Virus record (IMG/VR): IMGVR_UViG_3300009285_000883
Span: 1 to 64,000 of that record
Origin: a virus
Length of the DNA stretch: 64,000 bases
Direction: 5' to 3' (one strand)
Part shown: piece after piece, positions 38,134 to 47,423 of the stretch
Layout: every line of letters starts with the position of its first letter
Position numbering within the stretch: the stretch's first letter is position 1
Notes under the pieces: generated by a model
The model's input: the letters and a program-made list of their open reading frames with translations, nothing else
What the model was told of the DNA's origin: nothing
Database searches by the model: none
Program-made: the position numbers and the translations under genes

Positions 38134-38415
38134 CTACGACGCTCGGTCAATAAGAATTTCCCGGCTTTCCTGGACGGAGATCTGCTTAGGTGCGCGTAAC
38201 AGCCTACCGGGACTGACTTTAAGGGCGGTCGAAATTTTCTCAATTTGCAGCAGGGAAGGGCAATTCCTCCCGCGCTCCAGATCCGCCACGTAAGACCGCG
38301 AACTGTCCAGCAACACCGCAAAGGCGTCCTGAGTCATGCGTTTTTTGGCGCGGATATCGCGGAGATTGTGGCAAAAAGCGGCGTGCAAAAGACTGTCACC
38401 AACGAACTGTGTCAT
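38134..38415 (-). CDS. XRE-family repressor
   Basis: The 93-residue protein has a helix-turn-helix at about 16-72: LRDIRAKKRMTQDAFAVLLDSSRSYVADLERGRNCPS (shown in parts only) with the typical MTQ-A-S-YV-LERG pattern. It fits a small CI/Cro-type regulator. The ATG at 38415 follows GAGG. It has its own promoter (38447-38475) and terminators on both sides, so it is a separate unit between late and early blocks. Confidence 0.85.
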   Translation of the reverse strand: MTQFVGDSLLHAAFCHNLRDIRAKKRMTQDAFAVLLDSSRSYVADLERGRNCPSLLQIEKISTALKVSPGRLLRAPKQISVQESREILIDRAS

Positions 38416-38446
38416 CTTTGAATCCTCATGTTGTGTCTGGCACGAA

Positions 38447-38475
38447 ATAGTAGCGGATTCACGACACTTTCGCAA
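38447..38475 (-). promoter_or_regulatory. Promoter of the repressor gene
   Basis: On the minus strand TTGCGA (38475-38470) and TACTAT (38452-38447) are 17 bp apart, 32 bp upstream of the start codon. Both hexamers match the sigma-70 consensus at four of six positions. Confidence 0.6.
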
Positions 38476-38480
38476 ACGAC

Positions 38481-38518
38481 AAAAAAACGCCCCGCACGTC
38501 GTAACACATGCGAGGCGT
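38481..38518 (-). terminator. Intrinsic terminator of the late operon
   Basis: A 10-bp stem ACGCCTCGCA / TGCGGGGCGT (one G-T pair; 38509-38518 with 38487-38496) followed by seven T on the minus strand. It ends the leftward transcript after the gene at 38546. Confidence 0.85.
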
Positions 38519-38545
38519 CATCCACAGCGGCGCGGACGGTAGAAC

Positions 38546-38950
38546 TCAGTTGGTCGAGGCCACGTCAGGCTGCACACCAAGACGCTGTTTGATGACCTCC
38601 AAGGACACGACGATATGGGTCAGGCTTTCAGTCGTTTTCCTCAGGTCGGATTCAATCGACGAAATGCGGTCCTGCCACACCTTCGGCGGCTGCCCATCAA
38701 GTCGCTGATCCACCTCCTTGAACTCAGATCGCACGACCGCCATATCCACTTGGTGCTCTTTGCAAATCACCTCAATGCGATCCACGATCTTATCGCCGTC
38801 CTTGATGGCAGCAGAGCAGTCCCACAGAGTCGTCGTGACCCAAATGGCCCAAGGCAAAAAACAAGCGTTGATCACCGGCAGGATTACTACTCCAGCTTTG
38901 AACATGAAAGCCCACTTCCCGTTCAGGTCGCCTACTCTTTGCCCTGCCAT
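38546..38950 (-). CDS. Membrane protein with coiled coil, 134 aa
   Basis: One transmembrane segment (about 17-38) followed by a long helical coiled coil (EFKEVDQRLD, ISSIESDLRKTTESL). The ATG at 38950 has AAAGGA eight bases upstream. The layout would suit a holin-like or antiholin-like protein at the end of the late operon, but the evidence is topology only. Confidence 0.5.
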   Translation of the reverse strand: MAGQRVGDLNGKWAFMFKAGVVILPVINACFLPWAIWVTTTLWDCSAAIKDGDKIVDRIEVICKEHQVDMAVVRSEFKEVDQRLDGQPPKVWQDRISSIESDLRKTTESLTHIVVSLEVIKQRLGVQPDVASTN

Positions 38951-39128
38951 CGACATTCCTTTCTCTGCCAAGTCCCTGCGGCCCAGTGTCCCGAACCGCA
39001 GGGCGATCTTCATCTTGGGAACTCGTGTAAGTTTGTCACTGCTACATCGTGACTTGGTCCTCCTCTGGCGAATGAACGACTTCAAACACCTATGAGAACC
39101 GCACTCTGCGGATTCTTCCCGCTTCCAA

Positions 39129-39536
39129 TTAGGATCGCGCCTCCGCGATTACCGCGTCAATATCGTCATTGCTCGCGACAGCCGCTTGCGCAAAAACCTC
39201 ATCGACAACGCGCGAAGATTGCCGTCTCCATTTCCATCCGAAGCAATCATCGCACTCACGCCGAATCTGGCGTTTGGCGAGTATCCTCTGACCGCGATCG
39301 GGCTTCTTGACCGACTCGCGCAGCTCGACATTGTTCTGCGGGCAATTATCAAAGATCCCGCTGAGCGCTGCCATGACGGCTTCGATCAACTCCATCCACC
39401 CAATCGCCGAGTAGCCCGCGATGATGCGGGGAGGATTACCAGCGTCGTAATCGTCGATTCCATCCGACACTTCCTTTTTCGATGCGCCAATCGCACTGGC
39501 CGCAACACTGATCGCAAACGCTTGCAGTAACTTCAT
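39129..39536 (-). CDS. Hypothetical protein, 135 aa
   Basis: A moderately hydrophobic N-terminus (FAISVAASAIGAS), then acidic and basic stretches and CDDCFGW. Possibly exported or membrane-attached. Unrecognised. The 91-bp gap before it holds no clear signal. Confidence 0.45.
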   Translation of the reverse strand: MKLLQAFAISVAASAIGASKKEVSDGIDDYDAGNPPRIIAGYSAIGWMELIEAVMAALSGIFDNCPQNNVELRESVKKPDRGQRILAKRQIRRECDDCFGWKWRRQSSRVVDEVFAQAAVASNDDIDAVIAEARS

Positions 39537-39627
39537 CTCATTCTCCAGTTTGAACTAAGGGGTTTTCTATTTGATTCCTGCGGACGGGTGGGTGTGATTC
39601 TGCGTCACCGCGCTGAAAAGTATTCCG

Positions 39628-40434
39628 TTACGCAGCTTCGATCATCACGGTCGAAATAAAGAAGAACAGTTCGCTGGGAATCGCACGTGATCCAGTCAGT
39701 TCGATCAGCTTGCCTTGGTCGCTCGCGTGGCTGTTGGAAATAATCCAATACCACTTTCCATCCCTGATGACGATGCCAACCAACTCCAACGCATGTTGCC
39801 ACCAATCGTAAGCGATATACCCGCTGCATCCTGCGCACAACCCAGTCACGGCGTGCTGAGTCATATTACGTGCATCCGTGTCCCAAACATCCTTGAGGCG
39901 GTAGAGCTTTCTCTGGCTGGCGAACTCGTTCCAGTACGCCTTGCTGCGGTTGGTAGTGTTCCAGTTTCCGTCCTGAGCCGGGCACACTCCTTGCTCGCGG
40001 GCACCCTTAATGAAACTCTCCAGATAGTTTCCTTGGTTGCTCCATCCAACCAAGTATCCCATCGACGCAGGGGCAAGTATGACGGTGGGCTTCTTTTCAA
40101 CAGCCCGCGTGGTCATCAAACAGCCTGTTCCACTCCACGTCCAGCAATAATTCAAGCTTGACTGGTCCCACTTGAATCCTGGTGGTCGCCACGTCGCCTG
40201 CTGATGATACATCGGCATGATCTGCTCGGCGTTCGCCTCCGCAATACGATCCTCGTATTCGTTCGGAGGAATCAGCGAATCAAGCCCCGCTTCGATCGGA
40301 GTCAAGCCGCGTTCACTCGCCTCTGCACTGGCATAGGTGGTTTCGCGCGGAATGTACCCAGACTCGGGAATCGCGTGCATCTCCAGCAATCGCTGGAAGT
40401 CAACGCCATTGTCAGTGTCGAAGATCAAGCTCAT
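39628..40434 (-). CDS. Papain-like (C1-type) cysteine peptidase, 268 aa
   Basis: QSSLNYCWTWSGTGC (91-105) gives the Gln-...-Cys-Trp of a papain active site with C97. HALELVG places His at 214, and WIISNSHASDQG puts Asn at 234, the third member of the triad. The N-terminal ~80 residues are an extra domain. Similar stand-alone C1 proteins occur in phage late regions and may process virion proteins or act on the host envelope. The role is inferred. Confidence 0.7.
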   Translation of the reverse strand: MSLIFDTDNGVDFQRLLEMHAIPESGYIPRETTYASAEASERGLTPIEAGLDSLIPPNEYEDRIAEANAEQIMPMYHQQATWRPPGFKWDQSSLNYCWTWSGTGCLMTTRAVEKKPTVILAPASMGYLVGWSNQGNYLESFIKGAREQGVCPAQDGNWNTTNRSKAYWNEFASQRKLYRLKDVWDTDARNMTQHAVTGLCAGCSGYIAYDWWQHALELVGIVIRDGKWYWIISNSHASDQGKLIELTGSRAIPSELFFFISTVMIEAA

Positions 40435-41165
40435 TTCAACAGCTCCGTCGTGAGTAACTTTTCGGTCGCGTCCTCATCGACCGGAAGCGGCATCGCAACG
40501 CACTTTCCTCCCTGCATCGACGAGACGACCAAGCACGGAAGCGGAACATTTTTAGCGGCTTCGAAATAGGCCGCGTGTTTGGACGCTGTTGGATCTGTAA
40601 GTGACTGTGCCGCACTGACCCCCAGGACACGATGTCCCGCTTTCTCCAACCGCATCCGAAAGGTCAGACTCCCCAGCACCGCCAATTGCTGCTTGCTCAG
40701 GTTGTCCTTCGTCTCCGCGTCGTAGAGCAAGAATATCTGATAGGGTCCGCCCACTACGGGCGGCGGGAGAGGGGGGTCTATGGGTGTACCCCCGACCACC
40801 TTGAACGTCGCCTTTTCGTCAATGTCGCCACTTCCCAAATAGTTCTGGAATGTGACTTCCTTGCCGTCGAAGTCCTTGAACGTGATCGGCACAATGTGAA
40901 TCCACCTGACCTGATAGGTGATCGTGTACTCACCCGGTGCAGCACACACGACCCACTTTCCGGGGCCGACTTCGAGCTTGTTGACTCCATCCGGCCAGAC
41001 GAGTCTAGATCCACTCTGAATTGTGGCACCCTCAGGAACCATCGCCTTGAGCGTCACGGGAATCGGCGTATCCCGCTTTGTTTCAGCGGGGACCTCGATC
41101 TGCGCGAACGCTTGACACGTCATCACGCACAGAGCGAACAGGGTTGCAATAATGCGAAAGGACAT
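40431..41165 (-). CDS. Exported protein, 244 aa
   Basis: The signal peptide is clear (MSFRIIATLFALCVMTCQAFA, cleavage after AFA at about 21). Then comes a beta-rich domain, a PPLPPP linker and a C-terminal domain with a CLVVSSMQGGKCVAMP segment, thioredoxin-like in general shape but without CxxC. ATGA overlap with the peptidase gene. Together they suggest an envelope-directed late function. Confidence 0.6.
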   Translation of the reverse strand: MSFRIIATLFALCVMTCQAFAQIEVPAETKRDTPIPVTLKAMVPEGATIQSGSRLVWPDGVNKLEVGPGKWVVCAAPGEYTITYQVRWIHIVPITFKDFDGKEVTFQNYLGSGDIDEKATFKVVGGTPIDPPLPPPVVGGPYQIFLLYDAETKDNLSKQQLAVLGSLTFRMRLEKAGHRVLGVSAAQSLTDPTASKHAAYFEAAKNVPLPCLVVSSMQGGKCVAMPLPVDEDATEKLLTTELLK

Positions 41166-41172
41166 GATTACC

Positions 41173-41454
41173 TCATAATCCCAGTTTTCCAAGCACGACA
41201 ATGCCGAAACACGCGTGCAGGTTGATGGACGTACAGGGCACAATCATCACGGGCTGCAACCACAGGCTGAGCGGGAACTCGAACATTCCAAGCGGTTCTC
41301 CTCGCTCAACGACTGCCATGATCTCGGAACGATCCATTGTGTGATCGCTGTAGTTGATAGCTTCCCTACATGCTTGGCAGAACTTATAGCGATCATCGAA
41401 CGACTTGCATTCGACGATAACGCTGTTCTGCTCTCGTTTTACGGTAAGTTCCAT
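41173..41454 (-). CDS. Hypothetical protein, 93 aa
   Basis: CKSFDDRYKFCQAC at the start, then a hydrophobic C-terminal 40 residues (WLQPVMIVPCTS, ACFGIVVLGKLG) that could span a membrane. Unrecognised. Confidence 0.45.
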   Translation of the reverse strand: MELTVKREQNSVIVECKSFDDRYKFCQACREAINYSDHTMDRSEIMAVVERGEPLGMFEFPLSLWLQPVMIVPCTSINLHACFGIVVLGKLGL

Positions 41455-41459
41455 AACAG

Positions 41460-41666
41460 TTATTTTCTACCTCGAAACAGGCGGCGCAGAGGGCGACGAG
41501 CGACAGCCTTGCGCTCGACCTTGACGACCGCCTTGGTGATCGTGCTGATAGGTCCGTTTTCCGTGCGGACCAACACTGAAACCTTGGGGCGCTCCGGCGC
41601 AGCACAACGCCCTCCAGGGCACTGCATGGGTAACGCCATCGCAAGCAGTAATACGAGACTCGTCAT
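41460..41666 (-). CDS. Small exported CPGGRC peptide, 68 aa
   Basis: A short signal peptide (LVLLLAMALPMQ) then CPGGRC and a very basic C-terminus (RRPLRRLFRGRK). Small exported proteins with CPGG-C are a habit I associate with planctomycete genomes; this supports the host guess but is weak. It overlaps the next gene by 4 bp. Confidence 0.5.
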   Translation of the reverse strand: MTSLVLLLAMALPMQCPGGRCAAPERPKVSVLVRTENGPISTITKAVVKVERKAVARRPLRRLFRGRK

Positions 41667-41902
41667 TTCGACTCCTTCTCAGGTCGCACGCCAGATTCTT
41701 GATCGTTCACCACCGCGTCACGCGCCATGAGAGCGACCCACGCCAGCGTCAGGAACGAGACTACCTCGTTCCAATCGGGGTTCGTAGCAGGATCTCCATC
41801 GACCAACAATCTGATCGCCTGCAACAGGGTGATAACTGCCAACAAGACGGCTCCTGCCGTGGTTTGCTTGCTGGCAACGATTGCTTTGAATGTCCCGTTC
41901 AT
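41663..41902 (-). CDS. Holin-like membrane protein, 79 aa
   Basis: Two hydrophobic segments (about 15-32 and 45-62) separated by an acidic turn (DGDPATNPDWN), with a charged C-terminus. Size and two-helix layout suit a class II holin, and it sits in a late cassette with exported proteins. No endolysin is recognised next to it. Confidence 0.6.
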   Translation of the reverse strand: MNGTFKAIVASKQTTAGAVLLAVITLLQAIRLLVDGDPATNPDWNEVVSFLTLAWVALMARDAVVNDQESGVRPEKESK

Positions 41903-41922
41903 GCGTTTTCCTTGTCGCTATT

Positions 41923-44900
41923 CTAACGACCGCTCGTAGCTTTCCGCGCCTCAGCCCGAGCTTTTGCGCGCTTGGCAAGTGTGTTGATCAGCGCCTCCAG
42001 CTTCTGTGAGTCCTCCAATTCCTTGGGGCTCATGTTCGCTTCGACTTCCTCGGGGATGTACGAACGCACGAATGTCTTGCCACCAGCCTGCCGCATCATC
42101 TGCTGCACGCGCTCACGCAACAGAGACTCCTGCGCGGCGGGCGATACGTTCGTGACTCGCATGCCGGTCAGCAGGTTCGTCGCCGCCTTGCCGATCTCGG
42201 GCAGAGCCTGACCCTTCATCTGCGGGTCCGTGAACGGGCGGGCCAGACCGCTCAACTGCCGCCCAGTGGACAGCGCACGTGATGCCGGGGAGTTTCCTGC
42301 GAGGTACTCGATTGCATCCGAGCCGGGGAACTTCACCGGGTCGCGCTGACCGGTCAGGTTCGCCAGTGTTCGCCCGATCGTCGGGTCGAGATCCTCCAGC
42401 GACCGACCGCCCATCGGACCCTTCTGGAAGAAAGTTTGACCGGTTCCCCATTCCAAAGGCATCTTCAAAAGCGGATTCAAGCGGCTCCCGCCTTCGAGCA
42501 GGGCCCCGCGCACGCCGCCCCCGAGAAACGACAGCGGGTCCTCGAACATGAGCCCGGCACCAGTCAGGTATCGCTGTGACCCGTCAGGCGAGTCACCCAG
42601 CGGAACAGACGTGGTTTCAGCCACGTAGTCGGGCGTCATTACGTCCGGGTTCCGCGCACGGTTCGCCGCGCGCAGCATCTGAGCCAGCTTGCCGCCCGGT
42701 TTCTCTTTCAGTTCGGAGAACATCCAGATCGGCATGCTTTTTGAAAACTTGAAAAAAGGCATGACGCGGCTCATCGTTTCACGCTCGAACGGCGTGAAGT
42801 AACGCGAGTCATAAACCGCCTGCGCCTTCAGTACGTTGGCAGCCGCCTCGGTGGGATCGACACCGCGCTTGAGCTGCTCGATGAAAGGGCTGATCCGGTT
42901 GAACGACTCGATTGCGTAGGCGAGTTCCTCACCGGCTGCTGCGGGGCCAAACTCGGAAGCAGTCCGTCCACCGACTCCACGCATCTTGATCGGATTGAGC
43001 GACGTGCCTTTCTTTCGCCCGGTCAGTTTGGAAAGCACGCTCTTGAAACTGAACCCATCGAAACCGGTGCGCGGAATCTCAGACGCCAGATCGGCTAGCA
43101 GCTTCGGGTTGTTGAGCCCCTCGACTCCCGCGACCGACGCGGCCTCCCCGGCTGCGCGGCTGGTCATCCCGTTCGAGAACGCAATCTCACCCAGCAGATC
43201 CGTTGCCAATTCGGGCGTGAGTTGAATGCCTCTCTGAGACGCAAGTTGTTGCACAGCAGGGATTTGCATCGCACTGGCGACGGTCTTTCCATGCAGCAAA
43301 GCGTTTGTTTCTTTGACTGAATCCAGCGACCACATGCCACTCAGCCAGTTGTTGACCTGACCCGACAGAAGGTTGCGCGAATGGAAGGCGGGCCACAGTC
43401 CAGTCTGCCAGCCTTTCCAGAAGTTGGTGACGTTGTCGACTGCCTTCAGGATTGCGCCAGCGGGCTCAGGACGTGCGAAGCCGTTGGCGATCCTGCCCAT
43501 CGCCGTAGCCGTCTCATCGCTCACGCGGTGCGTCAGGAGGTCTTTCAGGAGGTACGTGTCGTCCAGAGTGCTGACCGGTTGCCCGAGACGCTGCGCCACG
43601 TCCTGCATGTACTGGTTCAGCTCCTGCGGATTCATCGTCGCCTTGAAGTCGGCGAGCAGCTTCGCGCCGAACGCATCCGGTTGTAGCGTGCCTTGCGCGC
43701 CCTGGAATGCTTCCTCCAGAGTCTGCCAGCCACGCTGGTTGGCGGCGGTTCCTGGCGGGAACATCGTGCCCTTGGACAGCAGCATTTCGCGGATCGAGCG
43801 CAGGGACCCGGCCTGACCGATCCCTCGGATCGTGTAGGACTCCAGATCACGCACCGGGTGATTAGCGAAGAACCCGATCTTGCGTTGCTCGGGCGTCATG
43901 TTCGCCGCCCAGTCGGCGAGCGCCTCGTAGCGGTTCTTCATCGTTCCGCTCGGGGATGCGTCGGCCTCTCGGAACCACCTTGGGATCTTGTTGCCGTACT
44001 TCCGCTCGATGATCTTGGCGATGTCCTTCTTATCGGCCATTGCCTCAATCGCATCGTTGATGTCCGTGTCCTGAAGCATCTGCCTAATGGTGGTCGTTTC
44101 GTCCTTAATGCCTTCCTTTGCGCCAATGTACGGCTCGAATGGCGCCAATATCGGATTGCGACGTTGGGCGAACTCGTTTCTTACGTCGTGCAAACCCGGC
44201 GTGGATGATGTGGGTGGAACAAACTCTTCTGTCACGCCCTGACGCGGGAAGTACCTGCTTTCTGGGCTGTTGTACTCGTGGATCACACCGCCTTCGTTCT
44301 CGACAGCCTGCTTGACCTTGTCCTTCAGGTCGTGCATCTCTTTGAGAATCGCCTGCGCCTGTGGATTCAACTGCGCCGTGGCGGGGCCCGGAGTCACTTC
44401 TTCCAGGGCCTGACTAATCAGCGGGCCAAAGCTATCATCGCCCTGGCCGGATGCCATCAGGCGCCGAGTCAGGTCGGCCAGTGGCAGCTTGGCCTTCGCC
44501 AGATCCATCTCACGTGTCGCGAACTGCTTCTTGGCGAAGATCTGCCCGAACTCGCCCATCACGCCGCCCAGCTTCGAGTTGAACTGCGTTGCGAGCGCGT
44601 CGACCGGCGAGAAGTCGGTGCCGGGGATCTTGCCGTAGCGGACGGTGCGGCCCATGTCGTCCAGCTTTGTCGCGACCTTCTCTGCGGTCTGCCCAAACCC
44701 CATCACCTTCTTTGGCGTGCCCATGAAACCCAACCCAAAGCTGCCACGGAGCGGTTCCGATGCCAGATCGTTGAGGTTCAGTTTCGCCTTCGAAGCAGCC
44801 GTCTGCAGCGCGGTCATCTCCTCGGGGCTCGCCTTCGCCATCACGTCCCCGAGCGTCGTCTTGAGCATCGCCTGACGCGGGCCGATCTTCGTCGGGTTCA

Positions 44901-45357
44901 CCTTCGCCACGTCAGCAGCAATGGTGCGCACCTTGGGGATCATCCCCGCCTTCTTGACCAGACTGCCGCCCTTGGTCAGCGCGCCGAACGGGAACACGTA
45001 GGTCAGCGGGTCGGTGAGGATGTCCACACCGAGCCCGCCAGCGAAGTTTCCCCACGAGTCTTTCTTCCCAGCCATGCCGTACTTGCGCAGCAGATCACGA
45101 CCGCTCGTGCGCGACTCACCTGAGAATGGATGCAGGAGCTGATCGAGCGGGTTCTCCATCGCCAGCACGTCGCGCACCATCGACCCCGGCAGATCGAGCA
45201 CGTTCCCGACAGCCGCGATCCCTCCGAGCGTCTTGCGACCAGCCTTGCGGATGATCGACTCTTCATCCTCGGGCGAGAACGAAGAAACGCCCGGCGCCCG
45301 GCGAGCTGCTGTACCGCCGAGCGTCGGGAGTGACGGAAGTTCAAACATGTTTGCCAT
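41923..45357 (-). CDS. Large virion protein, 1144 aa
   Basis: The longest gene in the window. Residues about 50-130 (NVLDLPGSMVRDVLA, SGRDLL, GLGVDILTDPLTYVFPFGALTKG) resemble the N-terminal part of the 379-residue protein at 47424. The rest is long and mostly helical without membrane segments. Phage proteins with this start are usually large internal or ejected virion proteins. I do not see tape-measure repeats, but it could fill that role. The ATG at 45357 follows the upstream stop directly. Confidence 0.65.
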   Translation of the reverse strand: MANMFELPSLPTLGGTAARRAPGVSSFSPEDEESIIRKAGRKTLGGIAAVGNVLDLPGSMVRDVLAMENPLDQLLHPFSGESRTSGRDLLRKYGMAGKKDSWGNFAGGLGVDILTDPLTYVFPFGALTKGGSLVKKAGMIPKVRTIAADVAKVNPTKIGPRQAMLKTTLGDVMAKASPEEMTALQTAASKAKLNLNDLASEPLRGSFGLGFMGTPKKVMGFGQTAEKVATKLDDMGRTVRYGKIPGTDFSPVDALATQFNSKLGGVMGEFGQIFAKKQFATREMDLAKAKLPLADLTRRLMASGQGDDSFGPLISQALEEVTPGPATAQLNPQAQAILKEMHDLKDKVKQAVENEGGVIHEYNSPESRYFPRQGVTEEFVPPTSSTPGLHDVRNEFAQRRNPILAPFEPYIGAKEGIKDETTTIRQMLQDTDINDAIEAMADKKDIAKIIERKYGNKIPRWFREADASPSGTMKNRYEALADWAANMTPEQRKIGFFANHPVRDLESYTIRGIGQAGSLRSIREMLLSKGTMFPPGTAANQRGWQTLEEAFQGAQGTLQPDAFGAKLLADFKATMNPQELNQYMQDVAQRLGQPVSTLDDTYLLKDLLTHRVSDETATAMGRIANGFARPEPAGAILKAVDNVTNFWKGWQTGLWPAFHSRNLLSGQVNNWLSGMWSLDSVKETNALLHGKTVASAMQIPAVQQLASQRGIQLTPELATDLLGEIAFSNGMTSRAAGEAASVAGVEGLNNPKLLADLASEIPRTGFDGFSFKSVLSKLTGRKKGTSLNPIKMRGVGGRTASEFGPAAAGEELAYAIESFNRISPFIEQLKRGVDPTEAAANVLKAQAVYDSRYFTPFERETMSRVMPFFKFSKSMPIWMFSELKEKPGGKLAQMLRAANRARNPDVMTPDYVAETTSVPLGDSPDGSQRYLTGAGLMFEDPLSFLGGGVRGALLEGGSRLNPLLKMPLEWGTGQTFFQKGPMGGRSLEDLDPTIGRTLANLTGQRDPVKFPGSDAIEYLAGNSPASRALSTGRQLSGLARPFTDPQMKGQALPEIGKAATNLLTGMRVTNVSPAAQESLLRERVQQMMRQAGGKTFVRSYIPEEVEANMSPKELEDSQKLEALINTLAKRAKARAEARKATSGR

Positions 45358-45359
45358 CG

Positions 45360-47393
45360 TTAGTTCCCGAGCATCCACTGGGCCATATTGAACGGCATTT
45401 GTGTTGGGCTACTCAGCGCACCCAAAAACGTCATACCTTCCGGGTACTTGCGATTCGCGCTGGATTTTCCAGACAGTTTTCGATAGAGATCGTCTATGTC
45501 GAGTCCCATGCCCCGTGCCATCTGCTCGAACCCTGCGAAATCACCAGCCTTGTAAAGGTCAGAGAGACGGCCATCTACATCCCCTGGTGCTGGCGCAGGC
45601 TGGACCTGACCAGCACCCTGCCCGGTTCCTCCCTGTGTTGCATTCGGGTCTGTCGCTGGGGCACCGGTACGGCGATTGAGTTCCTGCATGATCTGGTTGT
45701 GCGTCCATCCAGGGTTCTGCCCTGCAATGTCTCGGTAATTTGCAGAGAACTCGCCACGCTTCTGTTGCTGGATCTCAGCGTCATAGCGACTACCCTGAAT
45801 CTGCAGCTCTTTCTGTCTATCCTCGTGCTGCATCTGGTCTTGAGCGAGCCCAGCCCGCCCCAGTTCACCAGACTGGTCGAGTTGTTGTTTCTTCAACTCG
45901 TTGTCGGCCTGCTGCATCTTCATGGCTTGCAGCCGAGTCTCGCGCCGCTCGTCTACGTCGCCTTTCAAGGCATCCTTGCGAATGGCGAGTTCCTCGCGCT
46001 GGATATCACGGTCGAGATTTGCCTGCTGAGCGTCCAAGGCAATTCTCTGCATGCCGAGCGCGAAAGCCGGATTCCGCATCGCCATCTGCTGCATCGGGTT
46101 CATCGGCATGTTCGCGTTCTTGCGCGCCTCAATGCGTGCTGTGCGGTTCGCAGCCTGTGCCATCCCACGCTGCGCGATCAGCTCACGCGCCGCATCACGT
46201 CGTCCCTGACGCTCCTCCCTAGCGGCCATCCAACGCGAGTTACTGGAGTCAGCACGAGGCCCAGTAGCGGGCGCAGCTTGGCCTGACAGGCGAGCCATGA
46301 GATTCTGCTGCTTGGTCGCCTGAGCAGCGTCGTAACGCTTCTGCATGGCATCTCGCAGCGTCTGCGCCTGCGGGTTGAGCGGAGTCGGCTCGGTAGTCTG
46401 GTTGGGATTCCAGCCACCGACAGGCTCGACCATGCGACTGCCATCGGGTCGGTAAACCGGAGATCCGTCACCTCCGACAGAGCCTTGCACCGTGTTTGGA
46501 AGCGGCGCGCCGGACGAGTTTCGGATCGGCATACCGTTCTCACCAATCGCCCGCGTTCCGTTGCCGCTCAGCATGTCCTGTACGCTAACCGCGCGCCGCT
46601 GTCCTGCCAGTTCGTTCTGGCGGGCCTGCTTGGCCTCCCAGCCTTGCTGCGTGGTCGGGATGTAGTTCGGGTCGTCAAGTTGGCCCTGCGCCTCACCACG
46701 AGCCTTGGCAATCACCTGATCGGACGTGAGACCAGCATACTCAGGATTCCCAGGGGCAGGACGCGGGATCGCTGCCATCGGTCCCTGCCCCTGCGACTGC
46801 ATGAGCGGCGAGACGAACGGCCCCGTGATACGGCTTCCATCCTTGTTGATCGGATTCCCATGGAGGTCCTGCCGATAGACAAGGTCATCGACGATCGGCT
46901 TGGACGAGTCAGGTCCAGAGGGAATCCCCTGCCCATTGTTCCAGATCTCCTGCGCACTGATCGGAGCTGGGGTTCGACGCCCTTGCGCGTTCGGCGGTCC
47001 ACCTGTTCGCGGGAACGAGCCTTGACCACCAAGCAGTTCAGGCAGCAAGCTCACCGCTGTACGCTGTCCGGTTGGCGCGGTAGACGCTTGCGGTTCCTGA
47101 GGCATCGACGGCAGACGCGACGGTAGAGCCGTGTTCTGGGGAGACGGGCTAACTAGTGGCGGTTGCTGTGGAGGAGTGGGTCCCATGATCCGACCCATCA
47201 GACTTGGATTCTGTCCGCCTGAACTCGGAATAACCGGCTGAGCCGGAAAAGGTGCTCGTGTTCCGTTGTATGGTGCCGCGTTAGGAGTTGGGGGGCGCAG
47301 CGTCTGCGTTCCCCACTGACCGCTGTAAGGCGGCTTCTTCGTCGGTGCGGGAGGAGAGTAGTGGCTGGCAAGTGGAAATCGCGGTAACGGCAT
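45360..47393 (-). CDS. Pro/Gln-rich virion protein, 677 aa
   Basis: The first 250 residues are rich in Pro, Gly, Ser and Gln. The middle (about 350-560) is a long coiled coil with many Gln, Arg and Met (ARLSGQAAPATG, REERQGRRDAARELIAQRG). The C-terminus is globular. AAGGAG is well placed before the ATG at 47393. Position between two virion proteins suggests an internal or scaffold-like structural role. Unrecognised. Confidence 0.55.
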   Translation of the reverse strand: MPLPRFPLASHYSPPAPTKKPPYSGQWGTQTLRPPTPNAAPYNGTRAPFPAQPVIPSSGGQNPSLMGRIMGPTPPQQPPLVSPSPQNTALPSRLPSMPQEPQASTAPTGQRTAVSLLPELLGGQGSFPRTGGPPNAQGRRTPAPISAQEIWNNGQGIPSGPDSSKPIVDDLVYRQDLHGNPINKDGSRITGPFVSPLMQSQGQGPMAAIPRPAPGNPEYAGLTSDQVIAKARGEAQGQLDDPNYIPTTQQGWEAKQARQNELAGQRRAVSVQDMLSGNGTRAIGENGMPIRNSSGAPLPNTVQGSVGGDGSPVYRPDGSRMVEPVGGWNPNQTTEPTPLNPQAQTLRDAMQKRYDAAQATKQQNLMARLSGQAAPATGPRADSSNSRWMAAREERQGRRDAARELIAQRGMAQAANRTARIEARKNANMPMNPMQQMAMRNPAFALGMQRIALDAQQANLDRDIQREELAIRKDALKGDVDERRETRLQAMKMQQADNELKKQQLDQSGELGRAGLAQDQMQHEDRQKELQIQGSRYDAEIQQQKRGEFSANYRDIAGQNPGWTHNQIMQELNRRTGAPATDPNATQGGTGQGAGQVQPAPAPGDVDGRLSDLYKAGDFAGFEQMARGMGLDIDDLYRKLSGKSSANRKYPEGMTFLGALSSPTQMPFNMAQWMLGN

Positions 47394-47423
47394 GTGTTTC
47401 TCCTTTGTGGGCAATTATACAGG

